From Streptomyces sp. ACA25 (GTDB taxonomy: Bacteria > Actinomycetota > Actinomycetes > Streptomycetales > Streptomycetaceae): a stretch of DNA of 64,000 nt. Both the position numbers and the translations under genes were made by a program. The stretch spans positions 1 to 64,000 of the forward strand of contig NZ_JAQKPV010000006.1 of the NCBI RefSeq assembly GCF_028200735.1. The letters run 5' to 3'. The first letter of the stretch is position 1; every line of letters starts with the position of its first letter. The notes under the pieces were generated by a model. The model searched no databases. It had not been told where the DNA came from and saw only the letters and a list, made by a program, of their open reading frames with translations. Below are positions 9,856 to 19,224 of the stretch, piece after piece.

Positions 9856-10038
9856 TCAGCTGGGGTTGAGCGTGGTGAGGAAGGTGGTCCAGGTGGTGGG
9901 GGTGAGGGTGAGGTGGGGGCTGTGGGGGGTTTTGGAGTCGCGGATGTGGATGGTGGTGGGGGTGGTGGCCACCTCGATGCAGTTGTCTCCGGAAGGGCCG
10001 CTGTAGCTGCTCTTGAACCATGCCAGTTCGGTGCTCAT
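9856..10038 (-). CDS. DUF397 protein, copy 2
   Basis: A 60-residue DUF397 protein (WFKSSYSGPSGDNCIEVA, then HIRDSKTP). It is paralogous to the gene at 7612-7794, with eight or nine substitutions. Its ATG overlaps the stop of regulator copy 2 (10035) by 4 nt, the same coupling as in copy 1. The 298 nt between 9558 and this gene contain no convincing reading frame. Confidence 0.9.
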   Translation of the reverse strand: MSTELAWFKSSYSGPSGDNCIEVATTPTTIHIRDSKTPHSPHLTLTPTTWTTFLTTLNPS

Positions 10039-10865
10039 AGCTCTCCTGCCGCGCGCTCGATGAGACGGGACGATTCCTCGATGTCGAGGGCCTGGGAGCG
10101 CAGTGTGTCATAGCGCAGGCTGAGGTTGCTGACCTGTTTCCGGTCGGACAACACCACGCCGATGTCCTGGGATTCGAGGTAGGCGAACCATTCGTGTCCG
10201 CTGTCCTCCAGCAGCACCATGGGGCCGCCGAATCCGCAGTGGGAGCTTCGCGAGTGGGGCATGACCTGCAGGGCGACGTTGCGCAGCTGCGAGCAGTCCA
10301 GGAGGTGGTGAAGCTGTGTGCGGAGCACGCTCCTGCCGCCCAGCGGCCAGAGTAGCGCCGGCTCGGTGATGATGAAGGATGTCTCGACAGTGGGCTTGCG
10401 GGTGAGGAGTGACTGTCGCTCCAGGCGGGCGGTCACGCGTTGCTCGATCGTCTCGTCGTCCAGGGCGGGGCGGTACGAGGAGATCAGTGCGTGGGCGTAG
10501 GCCTTGGTCTGGAGGAGGCCAGGGATGAGGCGGCATTCGTAGTCGTAGCGGCGGATGGCGTCTTCTTCGAGTCGGGCGACGTCCTGGAAGTGGGCGGGGA
10601 AGCGGGTGCGGGTGAGTTTGCGGGCGGCGACTTCCAGGAGTCCTCCGCTGTTGAGGACTTCTTCGGCGCCGCGGAGGAACTCGGGTTTGGCGGGGCGTTT
10701 GCCGGCTTCGACTTTGCGGACCTGGTCCTCGCCGTAGCCGATGCGTTCGCCGAGCTGGAACTGGGTGAGGCCGGCGCGTTCGCGGAGGTGTTTGATCTGT
10801 GCGCCGAGGGCGCGTTGCCCGTCCGAGGGTTCTGCGGTGTCCCAGCCGCCCGGTGCGCGTGCCAT
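10035..10865 (-). CDS. WhiJ-like HTH regulator with DUF5753, copy 2
   Basis: A 276-residue paralogue of the regulator at 7791-8621. Residues 1-128 or so are identical, including the whole HTH and RLIPGLLQTKAYAHALIS. After that the sequences diverge (YRPALDDETIEQRVTARL against HRPTLEPEEVDQRVQARI) and then reconverge near the C-terminus (LRYDTLRSQAL). The ribosome-binding site GAAGAAGG and the upstream 100 bp are also identical, so both copies should be transcribed alike. Divergent from it at 11012 is a GHKL ATPase gene, completing the typical HTH / DUF397 / ATPase set of WhiJ-type loci. Confidence 0.92.
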   Translation of the reverse strand: MARAPGGWDTAEPSDGQRALGAQIKHLRERAGLTQFQLGERIGYGEDQVRKVEAGKRPAKPEFLRGAEEVLNSGGLLEVAARKLTRTRFPAHFQDVARLEEDAIRRYDYECRLIPGLLQTKAYAHALISSYRPALDDETIEQRVTARLERQSLLTRKPTVETSFIITEPALLWPLGGRSVLRTQLHHLLDCSQLRNVALQVMPHSRSSHCGFGGPMVLLEDSGHEWFAYLESQDIGVVLSDRKQVSNLSLRYDTLRSQALDIEESSRLIERAAGEL

Positions 10866-10969
10866 GTGTGCCTTCTTCCCCGATGTCCGTCGTGCGGTGC
10901 CCAGCGTGGCGGTTCCGCCCCGCCGGTGTCCACCCTGGGTACCGGGCCGAGTACGTTCTGTGCCGGTCG
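10479..10969. repeat. Perfect 491-bp direct repeat, copy 2
   Basis: This is the partner of 8235-8725. It covers the 5' half of regulator copy 2 and its upstream region. The first mismatch outside is C/T at 8726/10970. The 2.2-kb unit between the copies would be lost by homologous recombination. Confidence 0.9.
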
Positions 10970-11011
10970 TGGCCCTGCTCCGGGCGGTGCGGGCGGTACA
11001 GGATCGAGGGC

Positions 11012-11461
11012 ATGCAAGCCGAGAAACTCCTCCGCGCCCCGGTGTTCCGCCAGCGCTTCAGCTCGACCCCGCGTGGTGCCCGGCTGGCCCGGCTGCTGGC
11101 CGTGCAGCAGCTCGCCGACTGGGGCGTGCCGCACGGCAGTGACGCCTCCGACGCCGTGGCCCTGGTGGTGGGCGAGCTGGCCGCAAACGCCGTGACGCAC
11201 GGGCGGTTGCCGGGGCGGGACTTCGAGGTCCGCCTCGTCCGGGTGCCCGGCCGGCTCTGGGTCGCGGTCACGGACGCCCGGGGCGACACGCGTCCGTCGC
11301 CCGCTGCTCCGGGAGCCGCCTCCGACGCCGAGGCGGGTCGTGGGCTGGCGCTGGTCGCTGCCGTGGCGCTCCGCTGGGGTGTGGCGGAGCGCAGGCCCGG
11401 GCCGGGGAAAACGGTCTGGGCGCAGCTGTGCCTGCCGGGCGGGCCGGTCGACCCGTGCTGA
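11012..11461 (+). CDS. ATP-binding protein (GHKL / anti-sigma-like kinase domain)
   Basis: A 149-residue single-domain protein of the RsbW/SpoIIAB-like GHKL ATPase type. The N box is GELAANAVTHG, followed by VTDARGDTRPSP as the G1 region and AGRGLALVAAVA as the G2 region. Streptomyces encodes many of these, often beside HTH-DUF5753/DUF397 genes. The family binds ATP and may phosphorylate or sequester regulators. ATG 11012 follows CGAGGG very closely. The stop overlaps the next gene's GTG. Confidence 0.85.
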   Translation: MQAEKLLRAPVFRQRFSSTPRGARLARLLAVQQLADWGVPHGSDASDAVALVVGELAANAVTHGRLPGRDFEVRLVRVPGRLWVAVTDARGDTRPSPAAPGAASDAEAGRGLALVAAVALRWGVAERRPGPGKTVWAQLCLPGGPVDPC

Positions 11462-11802
11462 CCATCGCGCCGTCGTTTCCCTCGCCGGTGGCGCTGACCG
11501 GCCGCACGTTCTTCTGTGAGTGCGTGGCCTACACGGTGGGGGAGCCGCGGCTTCACCGGCTCGGGGCGCACGAGGTGGCGTCGGCCTGGGGAGCGGTGCT
11601 GTGGCTGGCCTGGCGCGCGGCGCACGTCGCCGATCAGCTGGATCCGCCCGCCGCGCGGCCGGTACGGGACTGGCTGGCGGACCGCGCAGAGTCCGAGCGG
11701 GCATGGGCGCGGCTGGAAGCGGGCCGCGGCTACGCACTGCTCGTCCGCGACGGCCCGGTGCGCTACGCGGTGTCTGCTGTGCCGGGGAGCCCTGCCGGCT
11801 GA
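11455..11802 (+). CDS. Small hypothetical protein coupled to the ATPase gene
   Basis: A protein of about 115 residues. GTG 11455 overlaps the stop of the ATP-binding gene (GTGCTGA), implying coupled expression; GTG 11428 is an in-frame alternative. The protein has a Trp/Ala-rich middle (WGAVLWLAWRAAHVADQL) that reads as an amphipathic helix rather than a clear membrane segment. I recognise no domain. Codon bias is normal for the neighbourhood. Confidence 0.65.
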   Translation: MLTIAPSFPSPVALTGRTFFCECVAYTVGEPRLHRLGAHEVASAWGAVLWLAWRAAHVADQLDPPAARPVRDWLADRAESERAWARLEAGRGYALLVRDGPVRYAVSAVPGSPAG

Positions 11803-11832
11803 CCGGTGGACGGGCGGAGGGCCGGAGGCGGC

Positions 11833-13299
11833 TCAGTCACCGTGGTAGAGGCGGGGGAGGTCGATCAGCTCGATGTCGCTGCGCGCCCCGGCCGTGCCGC
11901 GGAGGTCGGAGGTGAAACCGGAGCGGGCGCACAGGAGCAGCTTGGGGAGCTGCTGCACCTTGGCGCTCGGTAGCAGGGTCCGCAGGTGTTCCAGCCGCTC
12001 GAGCTGGTTGATGCCCATCGGCGCCGTCGTGGCCTTGACCTCGCCGATCGCTGTGACGCGGTCGGGTCCGTGGGGCGGGGACTCCACGATGACCAGGTCG
12101 AGTTCGTGTCCCTGCCGGTGTTCGCGGCAGGGGATCTCGGTGGGCAGGACACGGGAGGCCTGGCCGCCGAGGGTTGCGGGCGAGGCGTGCTCGAAGCACC
12201 ACCGGCGGGCCAGATCCTCCAGGTGAGGGCCGTAGATTCGGGCGGCCACGGTGTCCGCGCTGCCGTCCCACACCTGCTGGGCGCGGCCGATGACGAGTTC
12301 CGGTTCGCGTCGTCGGATCAGCAGCTGGTGCAGCCGGACGACGGGTTCGGTGACCCGGAAGACACTGCGTTTGTCCCGCAGCGCGTCGTCGGCCTGTTCC
12401 ACCAGCCCGATGTCCTGCAGGCCCGACAGCAGATGGGCGAGCGCGCCGCTGTTGCGGCCGAGGGCCGAGGCGATCTCGGACCGCCGGTGGTTACCCGCGC
12501 TGATCGCCGCGAGTACCGCGGTGTAGGAGGTGGGGTCGGTGATGGTCGGTTCCTCGCGCAGGAGCAGGCCGCCCTCGCGGAACATGGCGGAGGCGGGGCT
12601 CAGCAGTCGCTGTTGCACCCACGGGCCGAAGCCGGCCAGGCTGTCCGGGCCCGCACCGCCGCACATGTCGCGGTAGGCCGGGGTGCCCCCGACCAGGGCA
12701 TCCAGCTGGAAGGCGAGCTCAGGGCGGTCGTCCACACCCCAGAAGGCCGCAGCCTCGCGGTAGCGGAAGGGCCGGACGACAAGTTCGAGGGAGGCGCGGC
12801 CGCGCAGCGGAGCGCCGCCGCCGAGCAGTTGCGTCATGACGGTCAGGGCGCTGCCGCAGAGGATGAGCCGGGTGCGGGTGTGCTGCTTGGCGTGGCTGAG
12901 CGGGCTGAGCGCCTGCTGAAGGTATGAGGGAAGCGCTGGGGTTGTGCTGACGAGGTAGGGGAACTCGTCGATGATCACGGGCACGGACCGCTCCTCGCCG
13001 AGCGCCAGCAGCTCTTCCAGGGCTTCGCGCCAGTCGGTGAGGAGCAGGGGGCGGCGCAGCCCGCGGTGGCCGGCCAGGGCGGCCCCGAGGTCGGCGAGGT
13101 TCTGTGCCTCGCTCTGCTGTGTCGCGGCGAACAGGAAGCCGCTGGTTTCCTGGGCGAGAAGCTCCAGCATGAGGGTCTTGCCTTGGCGGCGACGGCCGTA
13201 CACCAGGCCGAGGGACGCCCCGAGCGGTCCGGGAGCTGTGAAGTCGTCGAGCGCGTGCCACTCGGCGTCCCGGCCGAAGAGCTGCTGCGGTTTCTGCAT
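11833..13299 (-). CDS. AAA ATPase with C-terminal DUF234-like nuclease fold
   Basis: A 488-residue protein of the ATPase_2/DUF234 type, common in archaea and scattered in bacteria. Walker A is GRRRQGKT (35-42), Walker B is VPVIIDEFPYL, and a sensor-type strand is RLILCGSALTVM. A winged-helix-like part follows. The C-terminal part has ELDLVIVE and GEVKAT, which fit a PD-(D/E)xK motif. Substrate and process are unknown; the architecture suggests a DNA-associated or defence-like NTPase. It is transcribed alone, divergent from proB, and preceded by a direct repeat that may be its promoter or operator. Confidence 0.85.
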   Translation of the reverse strand: MQKPQQLFGRDAEWHALDDFTAPGPLGASLGLVYGRRRQGKTLMLELLAQETSGFLFAATQQSEAQNLADLGAALAGHRGLRRPLLLTDWREALEELLALGEERSVPVIIDEFPYLVSTTPALPSYLQQALSPLSHAKQHTRTRLILCGSALTVMTQLLGGGAPLRGRASLELVVRPFRYREAAAFWGVDDRPELAFQLDALVGGTPAYRDMCGGAGPDSLAGFGPWVQQRLLSPASAMFREGGLLLREEPTITDPTSYTAVLAAISAGNHRRSEIASALGRNSGALAHLLSGLQDIGLVEQADDALRDKRSVFRVTEPVVRLHQLLIRRREPELVIGRAQQVWDGSADTVAARIYGPHLEDLARRWCFEHASPATLGGQASRVLPTEIPCREHRQGHELDLVIVESPPHGPDRVTAIGEVKATTAPMGINQLERLEHLRTLLPSAKVQQLPKLLLCARSGFTSDLRGTAGARSDIELIDLPRLYHGD

Positions 13300-13325
13300 C
13301 CTGGCTCCTGGAGATGACTCCGGTA

Positions 13326-13350
13326 ATGATAGCTGCGCCTATGATAGCTG
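13326..13350 (-). promoter_or_regulatory. Direct repeat upstream of the AAA ATPase gene
   Basis: ATGATAGCTG occurs at 13326-13335 and again at 13341-13350, 15 bp apart, just upstream of the ATPase start. On the minus strand each copy reads CAGCTATCAT, containing TATCAT, a good -10 match. The site is AT-rich against its GC-rich surroundings. It may be a promoter, an operator, or both. Confidence 0.45.
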
Positions 13351-13457
13351 TAGCCCTCATTGTGGGGTGAGGCCCCGGCGGGAGGGGCTGTGGCGTAGAT
13401 TGCGGGGGAGAGGCACCCGGTGCCGCCGGGGGCCCGACCGAGCGCGAGGGACTGACA

Positions 13458-14576
13458 GTGGCAGCGGTGCGGCAGGGCGTGGTGGAAGCCCGCAGGATCG
13501 TCGTCAAGATCGGTTCGTCCTCGCTTACCACCGCGGCGGGAGGGCTCGACGCCGACCGGGTGGACGCGCTCGTCGACGTGCTGGCGCGCTACGAGGACAA
13601 GCAGGTCGTGCTGGTGTCCTCCGGTGCCATCGCCGCCGGGCTGGCACCGCTGGGGCTGCTGCGCAGGCCCGCGGACCTGGCCCGTCAGCAGGCCGCCGCC
13701 AGCGTCGGGCAAGGGCTGCTGCTCGCCCGGTACACCGCCTCGTTCGCCCGCTATGCGAGGCGCGTCGGGCAGGTGCTGCTCACCACCCATGACACCAGCC
13801 ACCGGGTGCACTACCGGAACGCCTACCGGACGCTGGACCAGCTCCTGGCCATGGGCACCGTGCCGGTGGTGAACGAGAACGACACGGTGGCCACCGACGA
13901 GATCCGCTTCGGCGACAACGACCGGCTCGCCGCGCTCGTCGCGCACCTGGTGCGGGCCGACCTGCTGGTGCTGCTGTCCGATGTGGACGGCCTGTACGAC
14001 GGGGACCCGCGGCGGCCCGGCACCACCCGGATCGACGAGGTCTCCGGCCCCGGCGACCTCGAGGGTGTCCGGATCGGCAGCGCAGGCAAGGCCGGGCTGG
14101 GCACCGGCGGGATGGTCACCAAGGTCGAGGCTGCCCGGATCGCCACCGGCGCGGGTGTGCCGGTGGTGCTGACCTCCGCGAGCCGGGCCGCGGATGCCCT
14201 GTCCGGGGCGCCGACCGGCACCTACTTCCACCCCACCGGGCGTCGCGAGACCGGCCGGCTGCTCTGGCTGGCCCACGCCTCGTCCCCGCGCGGCAGCGTC
14301 ACGCTGGACGCGGGCGCCGTCCAGGCCATCACCGAGCGGGGCAGCTCGCTGCTGCCGGCCGGGATCACCGCCGTCGACGGCGACTTCACCGCCGGGGAGC
14401 CGATCGAGCTGCGGGACGAGACCGGGCAGGCCGTCGCGCGCGGGCTCGTCAACTTCGACGCCAAGGAGATTCCCCAGCTGCTCGGGCGTTCGACCCGGGA
14501 GCTGGCCAGGGAGCTCGGCTCCGCGTACGAGAGAGAGGTCGTGCACCGCGATGACCTGGTACTGCTGCGGGCCTGA
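13458..14576 (+). CDS. proB: Glutamate 5-kinase
   Basis: A 372-residue enzyme of the amino-acid-kinase family that phosphorylates glutamate to gamma-glutamyl phosphate, the first step of proline synthesis. The N-terminal VVKIGSSSLT is the nucleotide-binding loop, followed by VLVSSGAIAAG, NENDTVATDEIRFGDND and GTGGMVTKVEAA. The C-terminal 80 residues or so form a PUA domain, giving the usual full length. The GTG start follows GAGGG by 7 nt. proA lies 1 kb downstream, separated by one small gene. Confidence 0.97.
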   Translation: MAAVRQGVVEARRIVVKIGSSSLTTAAGGLDADRVDALVDVLARYEDKQVVLVSSGAIAAGLAPLGLLRRPADLARQQAAASVGQGLLLARYTASFARYARRVGQVLLTTHDTSHRVHYRNAYRTLDQLLAMGTVPVVNENDTVATDEIRFGDNDRLAALVAHLVRADLLVLLSDVDGLYDGDPRRPGTTRIDEVSGPGDLEGVRIGSAGKAGLGTGGMVTKVEAARIATGAGVPVVLTSASRAADALSGAPTGTYFHPTGRRETGRLLWLAHASSPRGSVTLDAGAVQAITERGSSLLPAGITAVDGDFTAGEPIELRDETGQAVARGLVNFDAKEIPQLLGRSTRELARELGSAYEREVVHRDDLVLLRA

Positions 14577-14908
14577 CGCCGCCGGCAGCCGGACGGACGC
14601 GGCATGCCGGGAGTCGTGCACGGGCGTGCGCCGGAGTGCAGGAGTTCCCGGGTTTATGTGGCAGCTTCGTCGAAACCGCCACACGGCCGGCCATGAGCTG
14701 GTCAACTTTGCCTCGCGGTGTTCCGCCGGACCGGCGGGGCAGCGCGTCCGGTTCTCCGTGCGGCCGGCACCCCCACAGCACCAGCCGAGCAGCACCGCGC
14801 CGCACCGCACGGGTCATCCGGATCCCCCAGCACCATCAGTCCACGCACCACGCGCACTACGCCCGACAGCAGCACCACACCCCACAGCACTATGTCAGGA
14901 GGCTGCCG

Positions 14909-15325
14909 GTGAGACGACTGGCCAGCGTCGACGGAGGCCGACGCGCTGAGCGCGAAGACCCGGGAGAGGCCGAAAGCGATGACGCTTTCCGGCTTTGGCA
15001 CATCACTCTCAGCGTGTCCGGGGAGGCGGCGCCTCTGACGGATGTGCGCCGCGCCCTGGAGCAGCTCGCCCACGAACACCCCTTTCTGCTGACGAGCCGC
15101 TACGCCGAGGACCATGCCGAGATCCGCTACTGGGAACAAGCACGGGACCTGCACGACGCCGCAGCGGTCGCTCTGCGGCTCTGGGGTGAGCACCGGCGCA
15201 CCGCCCAGCTGCCGCCCTGGGAGATTGTCGGCCTGGAGGTCATCGGGCGGTCCACCTATCACCAGCGCGTCGCGGAGGGGTACGGGCCGCCGCCGGCCGT
15301 GCCGGTCGGCGTGCACCCGTATTAG
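14909..15325 (+). CDS. Conserved hypothetical protein between proB and proA
   Basis: A 138-residue soluble protein. GTG 14909 is chosen because AGGAGG lies 6 nt upstream. Readable segments include [20 protein letters not shown] and [20 protein letters not shown], which suggest a small alpha/beta domain; I assign no function. The frame is open back to 14636, but that part is His/Gln-rich with no coding character. The 332 nt between proB and this gene hold nothing else I can name. Confidence 0.8.
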   Translation: MRRLASVDGGRRAEREDPGEAESDDAFRLWHITLSVSGEAAPLTDVRRALEQLAHEHPFLLTSRYAEDHAEIRYWEQARDLHDAAAVALRLWGEHRRTAQLPPWEIVGLEVIGRSTYHQRVAEGYGPPPAVPVGVHPY

Positions 15326-15582
15326 GGCGGCAGCGGGATGGCGGCCGGCGCCGGTGGAACGGCCGGGCGCCGGTACCGCGGCACGGGACGGGGGCGGCGC
15401 CGGGGAAGAGGCGCCGCCTCCGCCCCTGTACGGGGCACCCGCGCGTGCAGGCACGCGGGTCACCCCGGCGGTACGGGTTCTCCCGGCGGTACGGGCCGGG
15501 CCGGCGGGGCGGTTGTGCCGGTGGCTGTTCCGCAGTCCGGACAGCGGTCGTCACGGGCAGGGACCCGGTTACCCTTCGAAAC

Positions 15583-16857
15583 ATGAGCCGCACTGAGGAC
15601 GCCTCCGTCGATTCCCCCGTCATCGCCGCCGCCCGCCGTGCCCAGGAGGCAGCCGCCGAGCTCGCCCCGCAGCCGCGCACCGTCCGGGACGCCGCCCTGC
15701 TGGCCATCGCCGACGCGCTGGAGGCCCGGGCCGACGAGGTGGTGACCGCCAACGCGGGGGACACCGCCGCGGCGCGTGCCGCGGGTACTCCGGAGGCGAT
15801 CGTCGACCGGCTCACCCTGACGCCGGAGCGGATCGCGGCCATCGCCGCCGATGTGCGCGACGTGGTGGCGCTGCCCGATCCGGTGGGTGAGGTGGTGCGC
15901 GGATCGACCCTCCCCAACGGCCTGGAGCTGCGGCAGATCCGGGTCCCGCTCGGTGTCGTCGGCATCATTTACGAGGCCCGTCCCAATGTGACCGTCGACG
16001 CGGCCGCGCTCTGCCTGAAGGCCGGTAACGCCGTGCTGCTGCGCGGGTCCTCCTCGGCCTATGCCTCCAACACGGCGCTGGTCGCCGTGCTCCGGGACGC
16101 GGTGGCCTCCGCGGGGCTGCCCGCGGACGCGGTGCAGCTGGTCCCGGGGGAGGGCCGGGAGTCCGCGCACGAGCTCATGCGGGCCCGCGGACTGGTCGAC
16201 GTGCTGATCCCGCGCGGCGGCGCCTCGCTGATCCGAACCGTGGTGCAGGAGTCGACGGTGCCCGTCATCGAGACGGGCACCGGCAACTGCCACGTCTACG
16301 TCGACGAGCTGGCCGACCTGGACATGGCCGTGGACATCCTCCTCAACTCCAAGGCCCAGCGGCCCAGTGTGTGCAACGCGGCCGAGACCGTGCTGGTGCA
16401 CGAGGCCATCGCGGACCGCTTCCTGCCGCTCGCGCTGGAGGCGCTGCGCGACGCCGGGGTGACGGTGCACGGCGACGAGGCCTGGCAGAAGCTCGGCAAG
16501 GGCGTGGTCCCGGCCACCGAGGACGACTGGGCGACGGAGTACCTCAGCTACGACCTCGCGGCGGCCGTCGTTCCCGACCTGGACGCCGCCGTGGCCCACA
16601 TCCGCCGCTGGTCCTCCGGGCACACCGAGGCGATCGTCACGCGGGACACCGGGGCCGCCCGCCGCTTCGTCTCGCGGGTCGACTCGACGGCCGTGATGGT
16701 CAACGCCTCCACGCGCTTCACCGATGGCAGCCAGTTCGGTTTCGGCGCGGAGATCGGCATCTCGACGCAGAAGCTGCACGCCCGGGGCCCGATGGGGCTG
16801 CCGGAGCTCACCTCCACCAAGTACGTGGTGACCGGGGACGGCCACATCCGGGGGTGA
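15583..16857 (+). CDS. proA: Gamma-glutamyl phosphate reductase
   Basis: A 424-residue enzyme that reduces gamma-glutamyl phosphate with NADPH to glutamate semialdehyde, the second step of proline synthesis. It has the aldehyde-dehydrogenase fold, with [20 protein letters not shown] and the catalytic-cysteine region [18 protein letters not shown]. Length is normal. ATG 15583 begins MSRTEDAS and is preferred over in-frame upstream starts that have no coding character. Confidence 0.97.
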   Translation: MSRTEDASVDSPVIAAARRAQEAAAELAPQPRTVRDAALLAIADALEARADEVVTANAGDTAAARAAGTPEAIVDRLTLTPERIAAIAADVRDVVALPDPVGEVVRGSTLPNGLELRQIRVPLGVVGIIYEARPNVTVDAAALCLKAGNAVLLRGSSSAYASNTALVAVLRDAVASAGLPADAVQLVPGEGRESAHELMRARGLVDVLIPRGGASLIRTVVQESTVPVIETGTGNCHVYVDELADLDMAVDILLNSKAQRPSVCNAAETVLVHEAIADRFLPLALEALRDAGVTVHGDEAWQKLGKGVVPATEDDWATEYLSYDLAAAVVPDLDAAVAHIRRWSSGHTEAIVTRDTGAARRFVSRVDSTAVMVNASTRFTDGSQFGFGAEIGISTQKLHARGPMGLPELTSTKYVVTGDGHIRG

Positions 16858-16907
16858 ATCCTCCCTCGCCTTCCCCCTTTCGCCGGATTCCGCCTAGGCT
16901 GGAGCCT

Positions 16908-17609
16908 GTGCCGGACGACGTGGGAGGCCAGCCGTTCCCGGACGGCGAGAGGCCGGACAGCGCAGACAGCGGGGCAGCCGACGAGGCGTTCGCCGCCGTG
17001 GTGCTCGACGAGGCGTTCATCCGGGCGGCGGCGATCCACGAGCCGACCGCCGCCGACCGGATGCTCCGGGCCGCGCTCGAGCGTGCCGAGAGGGCCGATT
17101 CCCCGGAGGAGCCGTTCGGCTTCTACCAGGCCCCGGAGCTCGACCCGGGAGCCGTCGACGGAGCGGCCGGCTCGCGGGGCTGGGAGCCCACCAGCCGCTA
17201 CGACGGGTACGACCGGTTCGGGATCCCCGGATACCAGTACCGGGAGTACCGCGAGGACCGGGACTTCGGCGAGGAGGGGCCTCCCGGCCAGGCGGCGCCC
17301 GTCGGCCGCAACGGCCTGCCGGGGTCCGGGAGCCCGGCGGACACCCGGCCGGACGCATCCGGACCGGCGGGTTTCGCGGTCGGCCGCCGGCCGTCGGTGC
17401 CGGCGTCCTGGCGGCCTGCCCGGTGGCAGCGGCCCGTCGCCTGCGTGCTGGCCGTGGTGATGGGCATCAGCATGGTCGCGTTCGCCCTGGTCGCCGTGCA
17501 GCGGGCCGGTTCGGCCCAACGCCCCGACACCGGCCCGGTGTCCCCGGCCAGTGAGCCGGGGGACAGCGGTGGGGGCAGCGGCGGGGACAGACCCGCCGGT
17601 TCGTCCTGA
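16908..17609 (+). CDS. Single-pass membrane protein, SCO2584-like
   Basis: A 233-residue protein with a long acidic, Gly/Pro/Tyr-rich cytoplasmic part and one C-terminal membrane segment (VACVLAVVMGISMVAFALVA), followed by a short Gly/Ser tail. Near the N-terminus VVLDEAFIRAAAIHEPTAADR matches TVFDESFIRAAQLEEFSARQR of the next gene, so the two share an N-terminal module. From gene order (proA, this, a paralogue, a tiny membrane protein, nadD, LCP) I infer the SCO2584-type protein linked to the Streptomyces spore-wall-synthesis complex. A TAGGCT -10-like box lies a few bases before the GTG. Confidence 0.8.
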   Translation: MPDDVGGQPFPDGERPDSADSGAADEAFAAVVLDEAFIRAAAIHEPTAADRMLRAALERAERADSPEEPFGFYQAPELDPGAVDGAAGSRGWEPTSRYDGYDRFGIPGYQYREYREDRDFGEEGPPGQAAPVGRNGLPGSGSPADTRPDASGPAGFAVGRRPSVPASWRPARWQRPVACVLAVVMGISMVAFALVAVQRAGSAQRPDTGPVSPASEPGDSGGGSGGDRPAGSS

Positions 17610-17867
17610 TCCACCCCGGCGGCTGACGGCGCGGGCGCACCGCACCGAGGCTTGCCCCGCCGGGTGAGTCGGGTGGGCCGGGTGAGTCGGTGCGAAAGTC
17701 TCCGCGGTGCCATGAGCGGGGTGACGGGACGGGCCGGGACAGGGCCCGCAATCTGCCGGAGAAGCCTCCGGGACGGACCGGGGTGTATCGCCCGGATCGC
17801 CCGCCCGGCGGAGAAACCTCGCACCCGCCACTGTGTGCACCGCCCGGTCCCGGCCTACGCTGGAAGT

Positions 17868-18947
17868 GTGACCGGGCGCACAGGTCCTCCCGAAGGGACA
17901 CCCGGGGGCGTCCCAGGAGGCGGGGACGAAGAACTCCGTTCGACCGTCTTCGACGAGTCGTTCATCCGCGCTGCCCAGCTGGAGGAGTTCTCCGCCCGGC
18001 AGCGCCTGGAGGAGCGCACCTCCCCGGTGCGCGACCGTCCCGCCGCCCAGATCGCCGGCATGGCGTCGAGGGCGCCGAAGCAGGGACTCGCCCTGGCCCT
18101 CGTCGTCCTGACCGCGATCGTCGCCGCCATCTATCTGGGCGGCAACAACGCCTACGGTCCGGGGCAGCCGGCCCCCGTGCCCCCGCCCCACGCCGTCGTC
18201 ATACCGCTGGTCCCGCAAGCGGACGTGCCCGGCGGCGCACCCCGCGAGCTCTACGCGCACAGCCCGGCCGCCGGCTTCGGGACGGGCGCGGGCGCCGTCG
18301 AGCTGCCCGATCCGGGCGCCACCGAGAACTTCACCAGGGAGGAAGTGCTGACGGCCCTGGGCGTGGCCAAGGAGTATGTGGTGGCGTCCTCCCTCACACC
18401 TGAAGTGCTGACCGGTGCCACCGCCCTGCCGGTGCGGGCCCTGCTCCGCCCCGAGCAGCAACGGCAGCTCGACGGCAGTCTGGGCGGCCGGGAGGACCGG
18501 CCTCCGGCAACCGGCTGGCTCGTACGGTTCGACTCCTCCGCGGTGTCGCTGGCCGACCCGCGGGTGCGGGGCACCGGGCAGTTCACGGTGGAGGAGCAGG
18601 AGCCGGGGACGCTGTCGGTCACCGGCGAACACGTCCTGGTCTACGCGGTGCGTTCCGCCGAGTCCGTGGAGGAACCCGCCTCGCTGTTCGTGGTGCAGCG
18701 CACCGTGCGTCTCACTCTCGACGAGGAGGACCTGATCGCCCGGCGGGTCGTGGTGCAGCGGGCCGAGATGCGGGCCGGCCCGATGGACTGCGCCGCTGAG
18801 TCGGCCGCGGAACTCCGTCCGCTGCTGGCCGGCGAGGAGGCGTCGGCTTCGGGCCCGGCCGGGACCGACCCGTTCCAGGCGGACAGCGGCGGCACACTGT
18901 GCGGAACCCTGGACCCCGCGGCCCAGCCGGCCCTCCCGGGCTCCTAG
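17868..18947 (+). CDS. Membrane-anchored protein, SCO2583-like
   Basis: A 359-residue protein. The cytoplasmic N-terminus carries the FDESFIRAAQLEE motif shared with the preceding gene, then one membrane segment (GLALALVVLTAIVAAIYLGG, about 65-85), then an extracytoplasmic domain of about 270 residues with two cysteines near its end (MDCAAESA and TLCGTL) that could form a disulfide. GTG 17868 has TACGCTGGA just upstream, much like the previous gene, hinting at very short leaders. A function at the cell surface, possibly with the neighbouring LCP protein, is inferred from context only. Confidence 0.8.
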   Translation: MTGRTGPPEGTPGGVPGGGDEELRSTVFDESFIRAAQLEEFSARQRLEERTSPVRDRPAAQIAGMASRAPKQGLALALVVLTAIVAAIYLGGNNAYGPGQPAPVPPPHAVVIPLVPQADVPGGAPRELYAHSPAAGFGTGAGAVELPDPGATENFTREEVLTALGVAKEYVVASSLTPEVLTGATALPVRALLRPEQQRQLDGSLGGREDRPPATGWLVRFDSSAVSLADPRVRGTGQFTVEEQEPGTLSVTGEHVLVYAVRSAESVEEPASLFVVQRTVRLTLDEEDLIARRVVVQRAEMRAGPMDCAAESAAELRPLLAGEEASASGPAGTDPFQADSGGTLCGTLDPAAQPALPGS

Positions 18948-19224
18948 CGCAGGGCCGTGGGGTGACGGGCGGAACCTGACGGATGCGGCAGCCGCCTCCC
19001 GCTCTCCCCGGATTCCGGTGGCGCGGTCCCGGCCCTGCCGCGGCTCGCCCGGCTCCTTCGCGTGCTCTCCCGGACCGGGCTACGGCTGATGCCCGGCCTG
19101 CCCCGGAGCGCCGACGGGGAGCCGCGCGACGCCTCAAGGGGTGGGGGCAGGGGCCGGCCGTACGCCGGTCGGCTTACGATGACCCTACGTTTTTCCTCCG
19201 TCCCACCTCGGATAGGTCCTTCGC

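Noticed and set aside
14577..14908. Extension of the gene at 14909 back to 14636
   Set aside because: The added peptide is His/Gln/Arg-rich without coding character, and a strong ribosome-binding site precedes GTG 14909.
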